A stretch of DNA of 64,000 bases, taken from the NCBI GenBank assembly GCA_018257865.1, contig JAEUBA010000030.1:124001-188000 (forward strand), read 5' to 3'. This DNA comes from Stereocaulon alpinum (taxonomy: Eukaryota; Ascomycota; Lecanoromycetes; Lecanorales; Stereocaulaceae). The notes below the pieces were generated by a model. It had not been told where the DNA came from and searched no databases. It was given only the letters and a program-made list of their open reading frames with translations. A program made the translations under genes and the position numbers. How positions within the stretch are numbered: position 1 is the first letter of the stretch; each line of letters begins with the position of its first letter. Positions 21,138 to 31,758 of the stretch are shown piece by piece.

Positions 21138-22247
21138 ATGCCTTTGGTCGAATATTCTGACAGTGAAAGCTCGGGGTCTTCTGGACCGGAAGACAACGGC
21201 AGCAAGAAGCAACATCACCAAGGAGTCAAAAGAAAGCGTAAATCAAGCCCCGAGTCCAGCCTGCCGCCATTGCCAGATACTTTCCATGATCTGTACGCTT
21301 CTACGTCGAGAATCAGTAATCAAGATGACCCGTCCATGCATGGCGGCCGGCAGAGGGTGACGCCTCACATCGAAGGTAACTGGCCGACCCATGTCTACAT
21401 AGAATGTAAGCCAGCTTTCTAGTCTGCAACATTGTCTATATTCGGGACTATGGCTTACGGCAACGAGGGTATCCTTCCACAGAAAACTCAAAGCGCCTCA
21501 ATGATTTACTCGCCAACATGCGTGAAGACTCCTCTCCGGAGGCTTCACAAGTGCAAAGCCTTTTGAAGAGCGATCTCGGCGCAGAACTACCCCTGCATAT
21601 TAGTCTCTCGCGACCAATTGTGCTGCGTGCAGAACAACGTCAGCCATTCACAAATAGTCTCATTAATGCCGTCAGCGAGTCCAGCATCTGTCCGTAAGTC
21701 CGGGTCTACTTTTCTCTTTTAAACCCTCATGCTAATCGATTGGTAAAGGTTTGAGGTCTCTGTAGCAGGCCTTGACTGGGTTGCAAATTATGAGCAGACA
21801 CGCTGGTTCTTGGTGATGCGACTGGAAAAAGCTCCCAGAGACAGTCTCAACCAACTCCTCCGCATCTCAAATGAGATAGTGCAGGTTTTTGGTCAGCCTC
21901 CGCTCTACGCGGACTCGCAGATACGTCCCCAAGTACATGACACTAGACGACAGAAGAAACGGCCAATGGGTCGATCGCAAACCGCTTTCGTATCTGCTTC
22001 ACAAGAATACCCGGCTCACATGGCAGCTTTAAACGATATGGATGCGTCTGACAGCTTTCACATCAGCGTAGGATGGGTGTTGACCGCACCCTCGGAGGCC
22101 CTAGTAGAGAAGCTAAACCAAACCAGGCACGACTTACAATTGGTCAAGATTGACGTCCATACGGTCAAGCTCAAGATAGGAAATGGCATTACAGCTTTAT
22201 CTCTAGCATCGAAGATAGACTCTTCCAATAGAATCATTGAGAAATGA
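21138..22247 (+). CDS. usb1: U6 snRNA phosphodiesterase Usb1
   Basis: A 330 aa 2H-phosphoesterase that trims and modifies the 3' end of U6 snRNA in the nucleus, protecting it from decay. Exons are 21138-21405, 21468-21693 and 21749-22247. The N-terminus is acidic and serine-rich, then basic (KRKRKSS), a likely nuclear signal. The two catalytic HxS motifs are present: LHISLS at residues 132-137 and FHISVGW at 268-274. The intron 1 junction rebuilds THVYIEWYP, conserved in the family, and intron 2 rebuilds SSICPFEVSVAGLDW. Length and motif spacing match fungal Usb1. It lies two genes from cyclophilin H, another U6-related factor. Confidence 0.93.
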
Positions 22248-22489
22248 AAGGTCTTCGCTAGTCTATTGAGTAGATCTTGCTGGGACTTTGAAGGGTAAGA
22301 GAATTAGCTGAAGAAGAGTGTAACAGCGGTCGAGAATTGGGAGATGTAGCCCCCCAATCTACGAACGTTCGTGATTATTGTACACATATTGCCACATTGG
22401 CACGGACCACACACCTATCATATCTTAGCACCCTTACCATCTGACGCACTTCCTTTCTCGAGTTTATGAAACCGCACAAAGTGCACACA

Positions 22490-23996
22490 TCACAGCTTGT
22501 TGCCCTCGCTGCGTTCCGAACCACGAGCAACAACCCCGCTTGTTCCCCTCCTTCCACGGATTTCCACCATAGAATACCAAATACCGCCAGCTAACGTCAT
22601 TATAATGCCAGCCACATTGAGGTATCCAACCTGAAGGCCCCAGAAAGTGATGGCTAAAAGCACAGTGAGAATCTGCTTGACGTTGGCTGCAACCGTCATA
22701 GTAAGCGCACCGGCCTTCTTGTTTGCGATGAAGGACGTGTAGTTGAGGGCGAATGCTAGTGCTCCATTGACAGTGAGGAGCATGAGCATCTTGAACGTTG
22801 TCGGTGCATCAACGAGCAGCGGCAGCAGCCCTTCGAGCTCGTTTTGGTAGTACAAAGACAAGACCATACTCTGTAGAAAGGCTAGTGGTGACATACGATA
22901 TAAGAGCTCTAGTGCACTGAGATGGAGGCCAGATGTCTGCATGCGGTTCGTGACTACTGTCTTGAGGGCTGCGAGGAAAGCGCCGAACCACGTGAGGACC
23001 AAGCCGGGTTTGGTCCATGAGTAGTCGCCATATGTTGTGAGTATGACACCCACAATGACTGGGATAAGAGATAGGAAGGTTGCATTGTTATAGGTGAAGC
23101 TGAAGGCGAGATGGTAGATGCCTACTGTGAAAGCTGGTGTAGTCGCACGAACCACCTGATGGAAGGGAAGATTGACCATTTCCCTATATCGGATGGATTG
23201 GTCAGGGATGGGACGTAACTCTAAAAGCTGGGTGTAACTTACATAGAGACGTTCGAAACAACGATATTGCTGGTGTAGAGCACCGAGAACGCGTATAAAT
23301 AGAGCATATCTTTGGCTGATAGAGGCTTTAGGACGAAGTACCCGCGCTTGTGCAGCATCCAGGTCCCAACGGTACCGAACAAGCAGTGGACAGCTGTCAA
23401 GAGGTAAGGAAAAGGGAACTAAAAACATGTGTCAGAGAGCTACGCGATTGATGGGCCTCACAGTACCAGTATGGCAGTGAAGGCTTGATCGTACCACATT
23501 CATGAGCGCCTTGTTGAACAGCGTCAGGGTAAGGTTGGCGATAAAGTACTGAACAAGATGATTGATCTTGGTGCTAGTAGATACAGTGTAACTGCCATCA
23601 ACCACACTGACAAGAACGGATCCATCTTCGGCCTCTGAAAGGGAGGAATTGCCCTCAGTTTGACGTACATCTGATGAAGTGTTAGTCTTGATTTGTTACT
23701 GAATGCCGTCATGAGTCAAGCCAATAGCACCCACCCTCCTCGCTCAGACTATGAAGATTAGCCATGAGTTCACGGCCTCCATCCTGCGTGTGCGGACGGA
23801 CGGTAGCAGTGACACGTTCCAAAGACGAAGCACGCGTGTGGTGAGGGGTGGGGTTGGGTGATTCGTTTAGAGCCTGTAGCTCAGATGAAGCGACGCCTGG
23901 GAACGAAGAAGGCATGGCCACGTATTCTTCGTTCTGCTGCCAAAGCCAAGTGTATACGCGTTCTTGAAGAGAAGTCTGACTGCTCTCAAGGTCCAT
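22490..23996 (-). CDS. Triose-phosphate-transporter family carrier (DMT superfamily)
   Basis: A 435 aa multipass transporter of the TPT/nucleotide-sugar class, expected in the Golgi or ER membrane; the substrate is not readable. Four exons: 23996-23735, 23670-23495, 23418-23243 and 23183-22490. The first 120 residues are hydrophilic (MDLESSQTSLQERVYTWLWQ and an ESPNPTPHHTR segment). Membrane helices begin with LVQYFIANLTLTLFNKALMN, then FPYLLTAVHCLFGTVGTWML, NLPFHQVVRATTPAFTV, IPVIVGVILTTYGDYSW, LVLTWFGAFLAALKTVVTNR and the last pair ending GIIMTLAGGIWYSMVE. LPFHQVVRATTP is the hallmark TPT motif. The coding frame shifts at each junction, so all three introns are needed. Highly similar fungal proteins are usually annotated only as DUF250 or TPT-domain proteins. 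Confidence 0.9.
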
Positions 23997-24814
23997 GATT
24001 AGCAAATTGTGCTTACTGATTGGTAAAAACCGGATTTTGAATCTGGTGAACTTGGGTACGTTGTGGAGTTGTGAGAGTAACGATCACAACAATTGAGGAG
24101 TAAAGATGTAGAGTTGAGAAGTCCGGATCCGGACTCGTTACTAAGAACAGAGATACTTACAATGTTGTATAGCCGGCAAAACGATGGAATAGTAATGATA
24201 CAGGCACAGAAGAGACGGTGTTGTAAATATGAAAACCGGCTTAGAAGTGAGGTGGTTGGGTTTCCAGAAGTCTGCCGGAGTGATGTTTTCCTTATGTAGT
24301 ACCCGCCCTAGCGCCCTTTTCAAGACCTCTACTCACTTGATACTTTCATACAAATCGTGTCTGCGAGCAGGGTGACTATTGATTGCTCATGATTGGTATC
24401 GAGGGCAAAAACATCCCAATGTGCATGGAGCAAAGCATTGGCGTTGGTGCTTTGTCACATCTTCCGATATATCACTCAAGGGATTGGCTTATCGGTTTGT
24501 CGTTAACATGTGTCATGTACAGTGGCTCACCAGGTTCCAGATAACAATGAGGATATTGAGACATCATGCAATCACACTGCTGAAGGAGGTATCACCGTAC
24601 TCGTCCAAGTAGTATGGCATGTCATGGTCCTGCTGCATGCTGAAGCTCAATCACTCTCTTCATATCAATATATCGAAATCATGCACCAGTACTGCTACCA
24701 TCACATGCTCACAAGCCCAACCTAGATCAGCCTTTGACCCCGTAGCTATGCATGGTATACCTAGTTTAAGCCCCAAACCCCTGAAACTCCTTGCGAGAAC
24801 GCTCAGATTCGTAC
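23997..24814. promoter_or_regulatory. Upstream region of TPT carrier, 3' flank of mitochondrial-protein gene
   Basis: Both neighbours read leftwards, so this 0.8 kb carries the TPT gene promoter and the downstream flank of the next gene. Only short unrelated frames occur. Confidence 0.45.
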
Positions 24815-26240
24815 TCAAGATGGGTCTTTTGAGCCTTGACTTCTGGGCCGCACTGGCCCTTGTTTCTTCGGGATGAAGTACTTGACTCCACCAGCGATCT
24901 GTGTATAACGCCCCTCTTTCGGATGGTATGCGGCCTTGATATCCACGACACAGAATGCCTTCGAGCCTTCCAGTCTGACGAGGCCAGTGACCACGAAGGT
25001 TCCCCGCTCCCCAAAAGCATTAGGAGGTCGCCAGGTTTTGGCCAACGTTCGCTTGAACTCCATGACAGCAGAACCCAAATCACCGCCCACTTGTGGTATC
25101 GACGGTAGAGAGCTTAATATCTTGGAACTATCGGACAGTGTTGGCCTTGATGATCCCTTTGCACCGCTCACATCAGAGGCTTTTGGGTCGGCCATTTTAT
25201 CCAATTTGGAGTTAGACTGGGACGCTTTGTTAGCGCCGCTTTCTTGAATTTGATCGAGATTCATCATTCCTGGCGGTAGTCCTGGTTTCGAATTATCTGA
25301 TGGCGGAGTAACGTTCAAGAGCTGTTTGATTCTAGCAACTTGCAGCGACCAGTAAGTGCTGTAGCTCGCCCAAAAGGATTTTGCCATAGGCAAAGGGAAC
25401 AGGGCTGACTGAAGACGAGCTAGTTGGAGAGCAGAGACGGGTCGAGTAGTCCAAGCAACGTAATCTTCGGTAATCTCTAAGCTGGGTGTTGATTAGTGCG
25501 CCGTTCGCCTCAAGGTCTGGGGATGGAAACATACCCAGAGCGCTCATACTCTGGCGGCGGGCCAGAGGGAATGAGAACATCAAACCAGTAATTTTGAACA
25601 CTCATGGGCATCCCCATATGGGCTTGCATCGGCTTCATGTTCGCAAAGTGGCCACCGACCAAGGAGGCCAGTTCTCCTGAGGCGAGTCAGGTCTTGCTTT
25701 ATTTCATGAACAGCGAATTAAACCTACTCTTTATTGCCGGCTCTCTCTCTCGATCCTTCCTATACTCTATAAAACTCTGCCACTCTGGATCTGACCCTTT
25801 GTAGAATGTTTCCGGCCGTTGACGAGCAAGCCCCAGAGGTATAAAAATTGCATCTTCCGGCATAGTCTCCGGTACATTGACCTCGACCTCGCCCTCCTCT
25901 GCCTGCTCGCCGTTCTCAGTTTGCGTCTTCTTTACAGCAGCAGCCTTGTCTGTTGCCTCCTCCTCGTCCAGATCCAAATATCGCCATGCAGCCTCAACAA
26001 GCGCACATACGATGACGAACTCGACTCCAATCTTTAGTAAGCGACTATTGAGCCAGTCAGCTTTTACTCTAGTAATCCCTTTCATCGAATGCCATACTTC
26101 CTGTTGTCTCTCCTAAATCGTACGGGCTGAACCCGAACTTGGCCATGTTGTTCAAGGATCGAATGACGATATCTCACAAAGGGACGAGTACGGATGCATG
26201 GACGAGCGAGAATGGCGAAAGTTCGTAAAGATCTGGACAT
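24815..26240 (-). CDS. Conserved-looking protein of unknown function, probably mitochondrial
   Basis: I do not recognise the family. Four exons (26240-26098, 26044-25728, 25676-25535, 25481-24815) give 422 aa with all phases consistent. The start MSRSLRTFAILARPCIRTRP plus FVRYRH is rich in Arg and Ser with no acids, a classic mitochondrial presequence. A single hydrophobic helix follows (LLKIGVEFVIVCALVEAAWRYL), then an acidic segment. The middle block ELASLVGGHFANMKPMQAHM and VQNYWFDVLIPSGPPPEYER is followed by YVAWTTRPVSALQLARLQ. A Ser/Lys linker precedes a probable beta-rich end (GTFVVTGLVRLEGSKAFCVV). The 53 bp first intron uses branch site CTGAC and acceptor TCAATAG; ignoring it gives a false start at 26085 that loses the presequence. 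A single-pass inner-membrane protein is the best guess. Confidence 0.75.
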
Positions 26241-26567
26241 GAGCAAAGCTGGGGGCAAGCCCTGGTTGCTTGTAGAATGGTAGGCGCAAACGAAGATCAG
26301 TGCTGGAGTGGAGAGGAATTAGAATGGAAATTCATGAGTCATTAGATATATCGAAAAAGTGAGTGTAGTGTCGTTGAACAGTATCACGAACGGGGAAGAT
26401 GACGAACGTGTGCCTGTGTGACGCTTTCCCTTCCTATTGCCTTCAACATCCCCGAGTGCCAAGATGCCAAGACTGATATCATTAGCCTGCCTCAGTATAA
26501 GCTCCCTCTCTATCACCACATCATCAAATGATCCGAGAGCTTCAACTACTCTTTGGACTACGCAATC
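26241..26567. promoter_or_regulatory. Shared divergent promoter
   Basis: A 327 bp region between the starts of the putative mitochondrial protein gene and the Vps3844-type gene. No coding frame fits either gene here. Confidence 0.5.
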
Positions 26568-28037
26568 ATGAAGTGGTTTACCGGTCTCATATGTGCGGGC
26601 ACTACGCTTAAAGCGTCTCTGACCTCCGCACAAGCTCTCGTATACACATCCGATGCGAGTGTGCTGCAATCCAAGGAAGCGTTGCCTTCGATATCTCCAC
26701 ACACAGCCAGACTGCTCTTCGCTCAGCGATTAAGCCTATCCCAGTATCACAGCCTCGCAGGTGCCGACGAGTCTATATTAAATGTTCTGAACACATACGG
26801 AGGAAAACAACAGCAGATATTTGCCCATGAGGAACGGACGCGGACCATCGACAAGCTTCTACTTATCGTCGACGGAGTTGCGAATCCAAAAGGTTGGCCC
26901 TGAAATTGGGAATCAGAAAGGGAGAGATGACTGACAATTTTCTCTCCTAGATGTCCTCGATCAATCGTTACGACCAGCGGTTATCGTAGAGTCTCAACCT
27001 TCAAGCTCGCAAAACAGGCAACTAGCTTTAGACTTCCTCGAACAAGATCAACACAGCAGGAGCAAGGAAGACAACCCCTGTCATTTCCGATTCCCGTCTT
27101 CTTCTACGCTGCAGGGTGGACTCAGCATTCCACGCATGGTACAGGCGATGCGTTTTTTTGGGTGGCGAGAGAACAATGCTAACAAGGTCCCAGGAAAGCC
27201 ATAAGTGTGACCTATGGAACGAGCGCTTCCTACACGACACTAATGGAGCATCGGAAACGCCTCAACTATCTATGTTCAAAGATCTCTATGAGAGCCTCAG
27301 CTCGGGAGCCGACGGCCACACAACCATCCTTCACGACTCTTCGCTCCAGGTAAGAACGTCCATGATATTGACAGGCCTGCCAAACTCACAACAACCAGAA
27401 CCTCTCCCCCAAAGACGGCGAACGCTACACCACCGCCCTCTCCGAACTAAAAGCCTTCATCAACTACTTCCTCCAACCCAACAGCCACATCTCAAGCACC
27501 ATAGTAATAATGCCCGCCAACTCCAAACCTGCCAAACGATCCACCACCTCCCCCTACGGTACCTACACCAAACCCCTCTCCGGCCGCCAACAACCCGAAG
27601 AGCCCCTATCCTCCCCCTCAACACCATCAACCCACCAACCCTCCAGCCCCGAAATCCTCCAAGCCTCCACCCAGCCCCTCCCCCGCGGCATCCTCCCCGC
27701 CTGCCACGACAAACCCGAAACCGCCGTGGCCGCAACAAACAACTGTTCGGGCCACGGCACCGTCTACCTGAAATCAACAGGAAGGCATGACTGCTACGCA
27801 TGCAATTGCTCCAAAACCGTACTCGCAGATGACGAAGGCAGAATCAAGACCGTTTACTGGGGCGGACCGGCGTGTCAGAAGAAGGATATTGGTGTGCCGT
27901 TTTTCTTGCTGGCTGGGTTGTCGATTGCGCTGGTTGGCATTGTTACGTGGGGTGTTGGGTTGTTGATGAGTGTGGGGGCTGAGGAATTGCCGAGTGTGAT
28001 TGGGGCCGGGGTTGCGGGGCCGAGGGCGTCGAAGTAG
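26568..28037 (+). CDS. Vps3844/DUF3844-type ER membrane protein
   Basis: A 435 aa type I membrane protein of the fungal DUF3844 (Vps3844) family, thought to act in protein sorting from the ER. Exons: 26568-26892, 26951-27138, 27194-27349 and 27399-28037. The start MKWFTGLICAGTTLKASLTS is a signal peptide. The lumenal part shows ARLLFAQRLSLSQYHSL and ILNTYGGKQQQIF, typical of the family. The C-terminal domain is Cys-rich (CSGHGTVYLK, HDCYACNCSKTV, KTVYWGGPACQKKD), resembling an EGF-like fold, and leads into the membrane helix VPFFLLAGLSIALVGIVTWG and a short tail ELPSVIGAGVAGP. The second intron donor is uncertain: GTACAG at 27139 (55 bp intron) is preferred, GTGGAC at 27115 also keeps phase. 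Family call is strong because of the C-terminal block. Confidence 0.9.
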
Positions 28038-28412
28038 GAGTGACGATCTTGTGTTGGGGGGAGAACTTGTAGAGTAGGGATTGTAGATTGATGTTTGGGG
28101 CGTTGGGGATGTATATCAGGATCTCTGCCTGACAACTGGTAGAGGAGCGCTATTCGTGTCTAGAGCAATGAATACCAAACATGTACAATCGACTCACTTA
28201 GCTTATAAGGTAACATACCAATATGCACGTACAGCAGTGAAGGCAAAAGTCTAGGAATAAAGCGTCACTGCTAAGTTAAAATATACACGGAAAGACACTT
28301 CACGATTCGTTCCTTACATCTCATATCCCATAACTCATTTCAACGCCATTGATATATTCTATCCCTCTGCACATTACTGTACCCCAACTAACGCACAACA
28401 TCCGCACCATAT
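28038..28412. other. Convergent 3' flanks
   Basis: A 375 bp A/T-richer gap between two converging stops, with no coding signal. Confidence 0.5.
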
Positions 28413-30201
28413 CTACTTCGCCTTAAAGCCCAACCCCCCAATCCCCTCCCTCAATTTCCGAATCTTCCCCCTCCCCTTCATGAACGTCTCAATCCCAACC
28501 ATGGCCGCATACGTACTCCCCACAGCCGTCATCGACATATCGACGTGTCGGGCTTGGAGGGATTTGATTAGGATATGCAGGTTGTGCGAGGGCGTTTTGT
28601 AGTGGCCTGAGCGGGGTTGGAGGACTGTGGGGGAGGGGGGGTGTTAGTGGGATTGAGGAGAGGGGAAGGGGGAGGGTTGGGAGAGGTTGGTGGAGGGGAG
28701 AGACGTACTGCGGAGTTGGCCATCCTTTAGAGTTATGAGGCCAGCGGCTGAGGCTCGTGCGCCGTGGAGGAAAGAGGAGTGCTGGAAGGCGCCGGATTGC
28801 TTGATGCCGATGTAGAGGTTGTTGTGCACGTCTGCAACCTACTCCATGTAAGCTGCCATTGCTCTCGAGGGGTTCCGTCTATGTACTTACAAAAATCCAT
28901 TTCGGCTTCTTTTTCTTTTTCTTCTCCTTCTTCTTCTCCCCTTTCGACTCACCAGGCTTTCTGAATAGACCATGAAGCGATTGAGTCCTCGACGTCGCCG
29001 ATTTTGGCGCCTCAGCCTCTTTTTCCTTCATGACATCCGTCATAGGCAGAGGTTGATTCCTCTCCTGGACCGGCGAAGCTGGCAGCGAAACATTGGTATC
29101 CTCTTCACTATCAACCCCACTACTTTCACTCGAACCCCTTAACATAGCCGGTCTGTGCGCCCACGCAGGCGTTGGATCGTCCACTCTGACAATCCCCTTG
29201 ATCGAATCCCGCCATTTGTCACTCGTATCGACCCGAACGCCATCCTTCCTCCAGCAAAGCTTGCCGTCGGCATCAACAACAACCTCGTAGTACCTCCGCT
29301 CTTCCCTCCCAAGGTAGCGGACTTGCATATGCTCGAGTCTCTCCCTCGAACACTTCTCAACTTCCACATCTTTGCCCTCCCCATGATCAAGCCAGTAGTA
29401 GAAGTTCTCCTTCGTAGGTCTGCGCTGCCATTCGGCATGATATTTCCGCAGATTACTGCCATACCGGTGCTTCACGTCTACCATCTCGAGGAAGTAGGAC
29501 AAGTCCATCTGCTTAGCAGATTTATTTCGTTCTTGCTTCATTGCAAGGCGTTTCCGCCGGCGGGCCTCTTTCTGGGTGGGCGAGAGGGCATCGTTGTCGG
29601 ACAGAGAGGAGGATAGGGAGGATTCTTCATCGCCGCCTGCGCGGCGGGCTATCTTGCCTATGCGAGACCAATTCTGGCGTGCTGAGGTGGTGCGATTCTG
29701 GTTATCGGAGGGCTGTGTAGAGGAGCGTGGGTTGGGGTCGGTGAGGTTGCGGTATTGAGCTTCCTTGACTGCCTAATGGGACGAATGTCAACTTCGTGGC
29801 TTGGTGAACGGGGATGCAAGGCAATATATCAGAAGGCAGAGCATGTACCTCGACCCATCTTGTCGAAGGGTCAAGACTTAACCCTCTCAGCTCCCTCCGG
29901 GCTCTATGACCTCTATAGGTCCGTTGCAATACCCGTGCAGCAGCAGACTGTTCACGCTCCAGCCCGTTCTCCTTCGCATCTTGCGGCTGATCGACATGTT
30001 TGTACTTCTTGAGGGTTTCAAGCTCTTTCCTCTTCTGGATTTGGGCAATAGTAGGATCCATGTCAGCCCTAAGGTAGTTTGTACAGGAGGGCCACGATAT
30101 GCATCGCGGGGGATACTCGGAGCGAGCTTGGCATTATTGGCGGGTTCCGCGGGGTTGTAGCTCTCAGCGACCTCTGGTGTATCGTCAGGCTTGGGATCCA
30201 T
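28413..30201 (-). CDS. IQ calmodulin-binding motif protein
   Basis: A 508 aa cytosolic protein with one IQ motif for calmodulin or a myosin-light-chain-like partner. Exons: 30201-30085, 30034-29849, 29772-28891, 28838-28709 and 28624-28413. The IQ motif AARVLQRTYRGHRARRELRG lies at about residues 70-90. The central part contains DLSYFLEMVDVKHRYGSNLR and the conserved FYYWLDHGEGKDVEVEKCSR block, followed by VRYLGREERRYYEVVVDADG. A Lys/Glu run (KKEKKKKKKPKW) precedes the C-terminal domain, which reads DVHNNLYIGIKQSGAFQHSS, LQPRSGHYKTP and GVETF-like MVGIETFMKG. Fungal relatives of this architecture are annotated as IQ-domain proteins of unknown role. The first intron (50 bp) is a model choice: alternatively translation starts at 30061 with MDPTIAQIQ, removing 39 residues and adding 9. 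Confidence 0.85.
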
Positions 30202-31758
30202 GGAACGAGTACGTTCTTTCCAGAATTGGACGAATTCTTAGTACGTATGGCTGTCGCTTGAGCTTGGAGGTGATGTCGAAGTGATTACAGTGTGCGGGGT
30301 TTATCTACCAATTGAGTCCATACTGAGCATTCGAACATTTAACGCAACATGGAAATACCCCAAGAGGACTAGGAGAAGCTCTACGAAATATATAAGCAGT
30401 GGCTGTGCTGGTACTTGCAGTTTGTCCATACTCCCACGGGTACCTTGTTCTTGTAGTGGGGAAGTCGAAATCCACTAGTATCAAGGAAATCCAAGGAACT
30501 TGGCAGTCATTTCCTTCACGCCGTCCACCATAGCGGATGATCTTTCGCCTCGTAGCGGGCGTTGGCGATCTTGACGTGCGAAGGTTGCCCGATCGCGGGA
30601 CGTTGCCAATGAGCCAACCCGGTGTTACCAAGATAGTCCAGGCTAAGGGTAGTTTTCACAACCAGGTGATACTGTAACAAGCAAAGATGAAGTCTTGTCT
30701 TGAAGCACAGAAGTTGTAGTAACAAGCAAAATAACATGTGTATACAGAGAAATCTAGCTTATTATATCTCTTATTGTAGAGTATCAGTTGTCGGACGAAT
30801 CTCCTCGTGGTAATTGTCCTTAGCGCGGCCCGAACTAGTTTGGTGACACGGAGCTAATAAGCCACTTCCCTGGTAACAGTGCTTTTTCATAGGCAGTAAT
30901 TATTGCCGGATGGGTGACTGATGATCCTTGTGATATGTGGCTGAAGCTTTATCGGTAGCTCGCGTCAGATTGGCACTTGAATTTCCGCACATGTCGCAGA
31001 GAGCGCCACAAAAACCTGTTTTCCATTTCACAATTGGCATGGCTTCGTCAGCCGTGGCCCGTGGGTGGGATTATCCTTGGGAACCCCACAGAGCAGTCTG
31101 TGACCCTTCACAGTAGTATTGCGCTGCTGCAGGTTAGCAGTCTCTGGGCTCACAGCTCTTCGAATCGGGATTGCTCGCTCCGACTTGCATCGAATTGACA
31201 GGTGCTCCTAATGCTCCGAGAATTCCAAATGCAACCAATCACTTCCCGCTTCATTCACTTCCCTCACTCCCGTTCCTCTCATCTAATAGGCTACTCAAGA
31301 GGGATTCTGCATAAGCGGTAATTACCCCCCCAGTCGATGCCCTACCGCTAATGCCTGTATCCCCGCTCCATGATCATGATGAGACTTTGGGATCGTCGAT
31401 GTGAAGGCCCATGCCCCTGCTCCAGCCACTCCATGGGCCGTTTCATTGGCCAGTGGAGTTGAAACTGAAAGCAGCTCAGGATCTGTGACGCAATGGCCAA
31501 TCTGGGCTCGTCGTGTCATTTTGTCGCGAAAGGAACCAGCCCCGCCCTAGTTTCCCTGCTTGAAGCCACAGTTTAAGGCGCTTGCTGTCTAACCTGCTGT
31601 GAGAGCTCTGTGTGAATGACGTAGAACACAGGGATCTCCAGAGCTTGTAACCTGCATCTTTAAATGAGGTAAAGCCCAGCCACTTCAGAATAAAATCAAC
31701 AAACCCTCTTCCGCCCCGAAATACATCACTCCCCTTGCTCGATCGTACCTCACCGTTT
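30202..31758. promoter_or_regulatory. Divergent intergenic region upstream of the DUF3659 gene
   Basis: A 1.56 kb region, long for this window. Near the DUF3659 gene it contains two CCCCT motifs (about 31412 and 31732), the core of the yeast/fungal stress-response element, and an AT-rich TTTAAATGAGG at about 31660 that may serve as a TATA-like box. CT-rich sequence at 31705-31735 suggests the transcription start. Inference only. No gene is supported. Confidence 0.35.

Noticed and set aside
26085..26085. ATG proposed as start of the mitochondrial-protein gene (MKGITRVKADWL)
   Set aside because: It lies inside a 53 bp intron with a good branch site; the upstream exon provides a phase-correct mitochondrial presequence.
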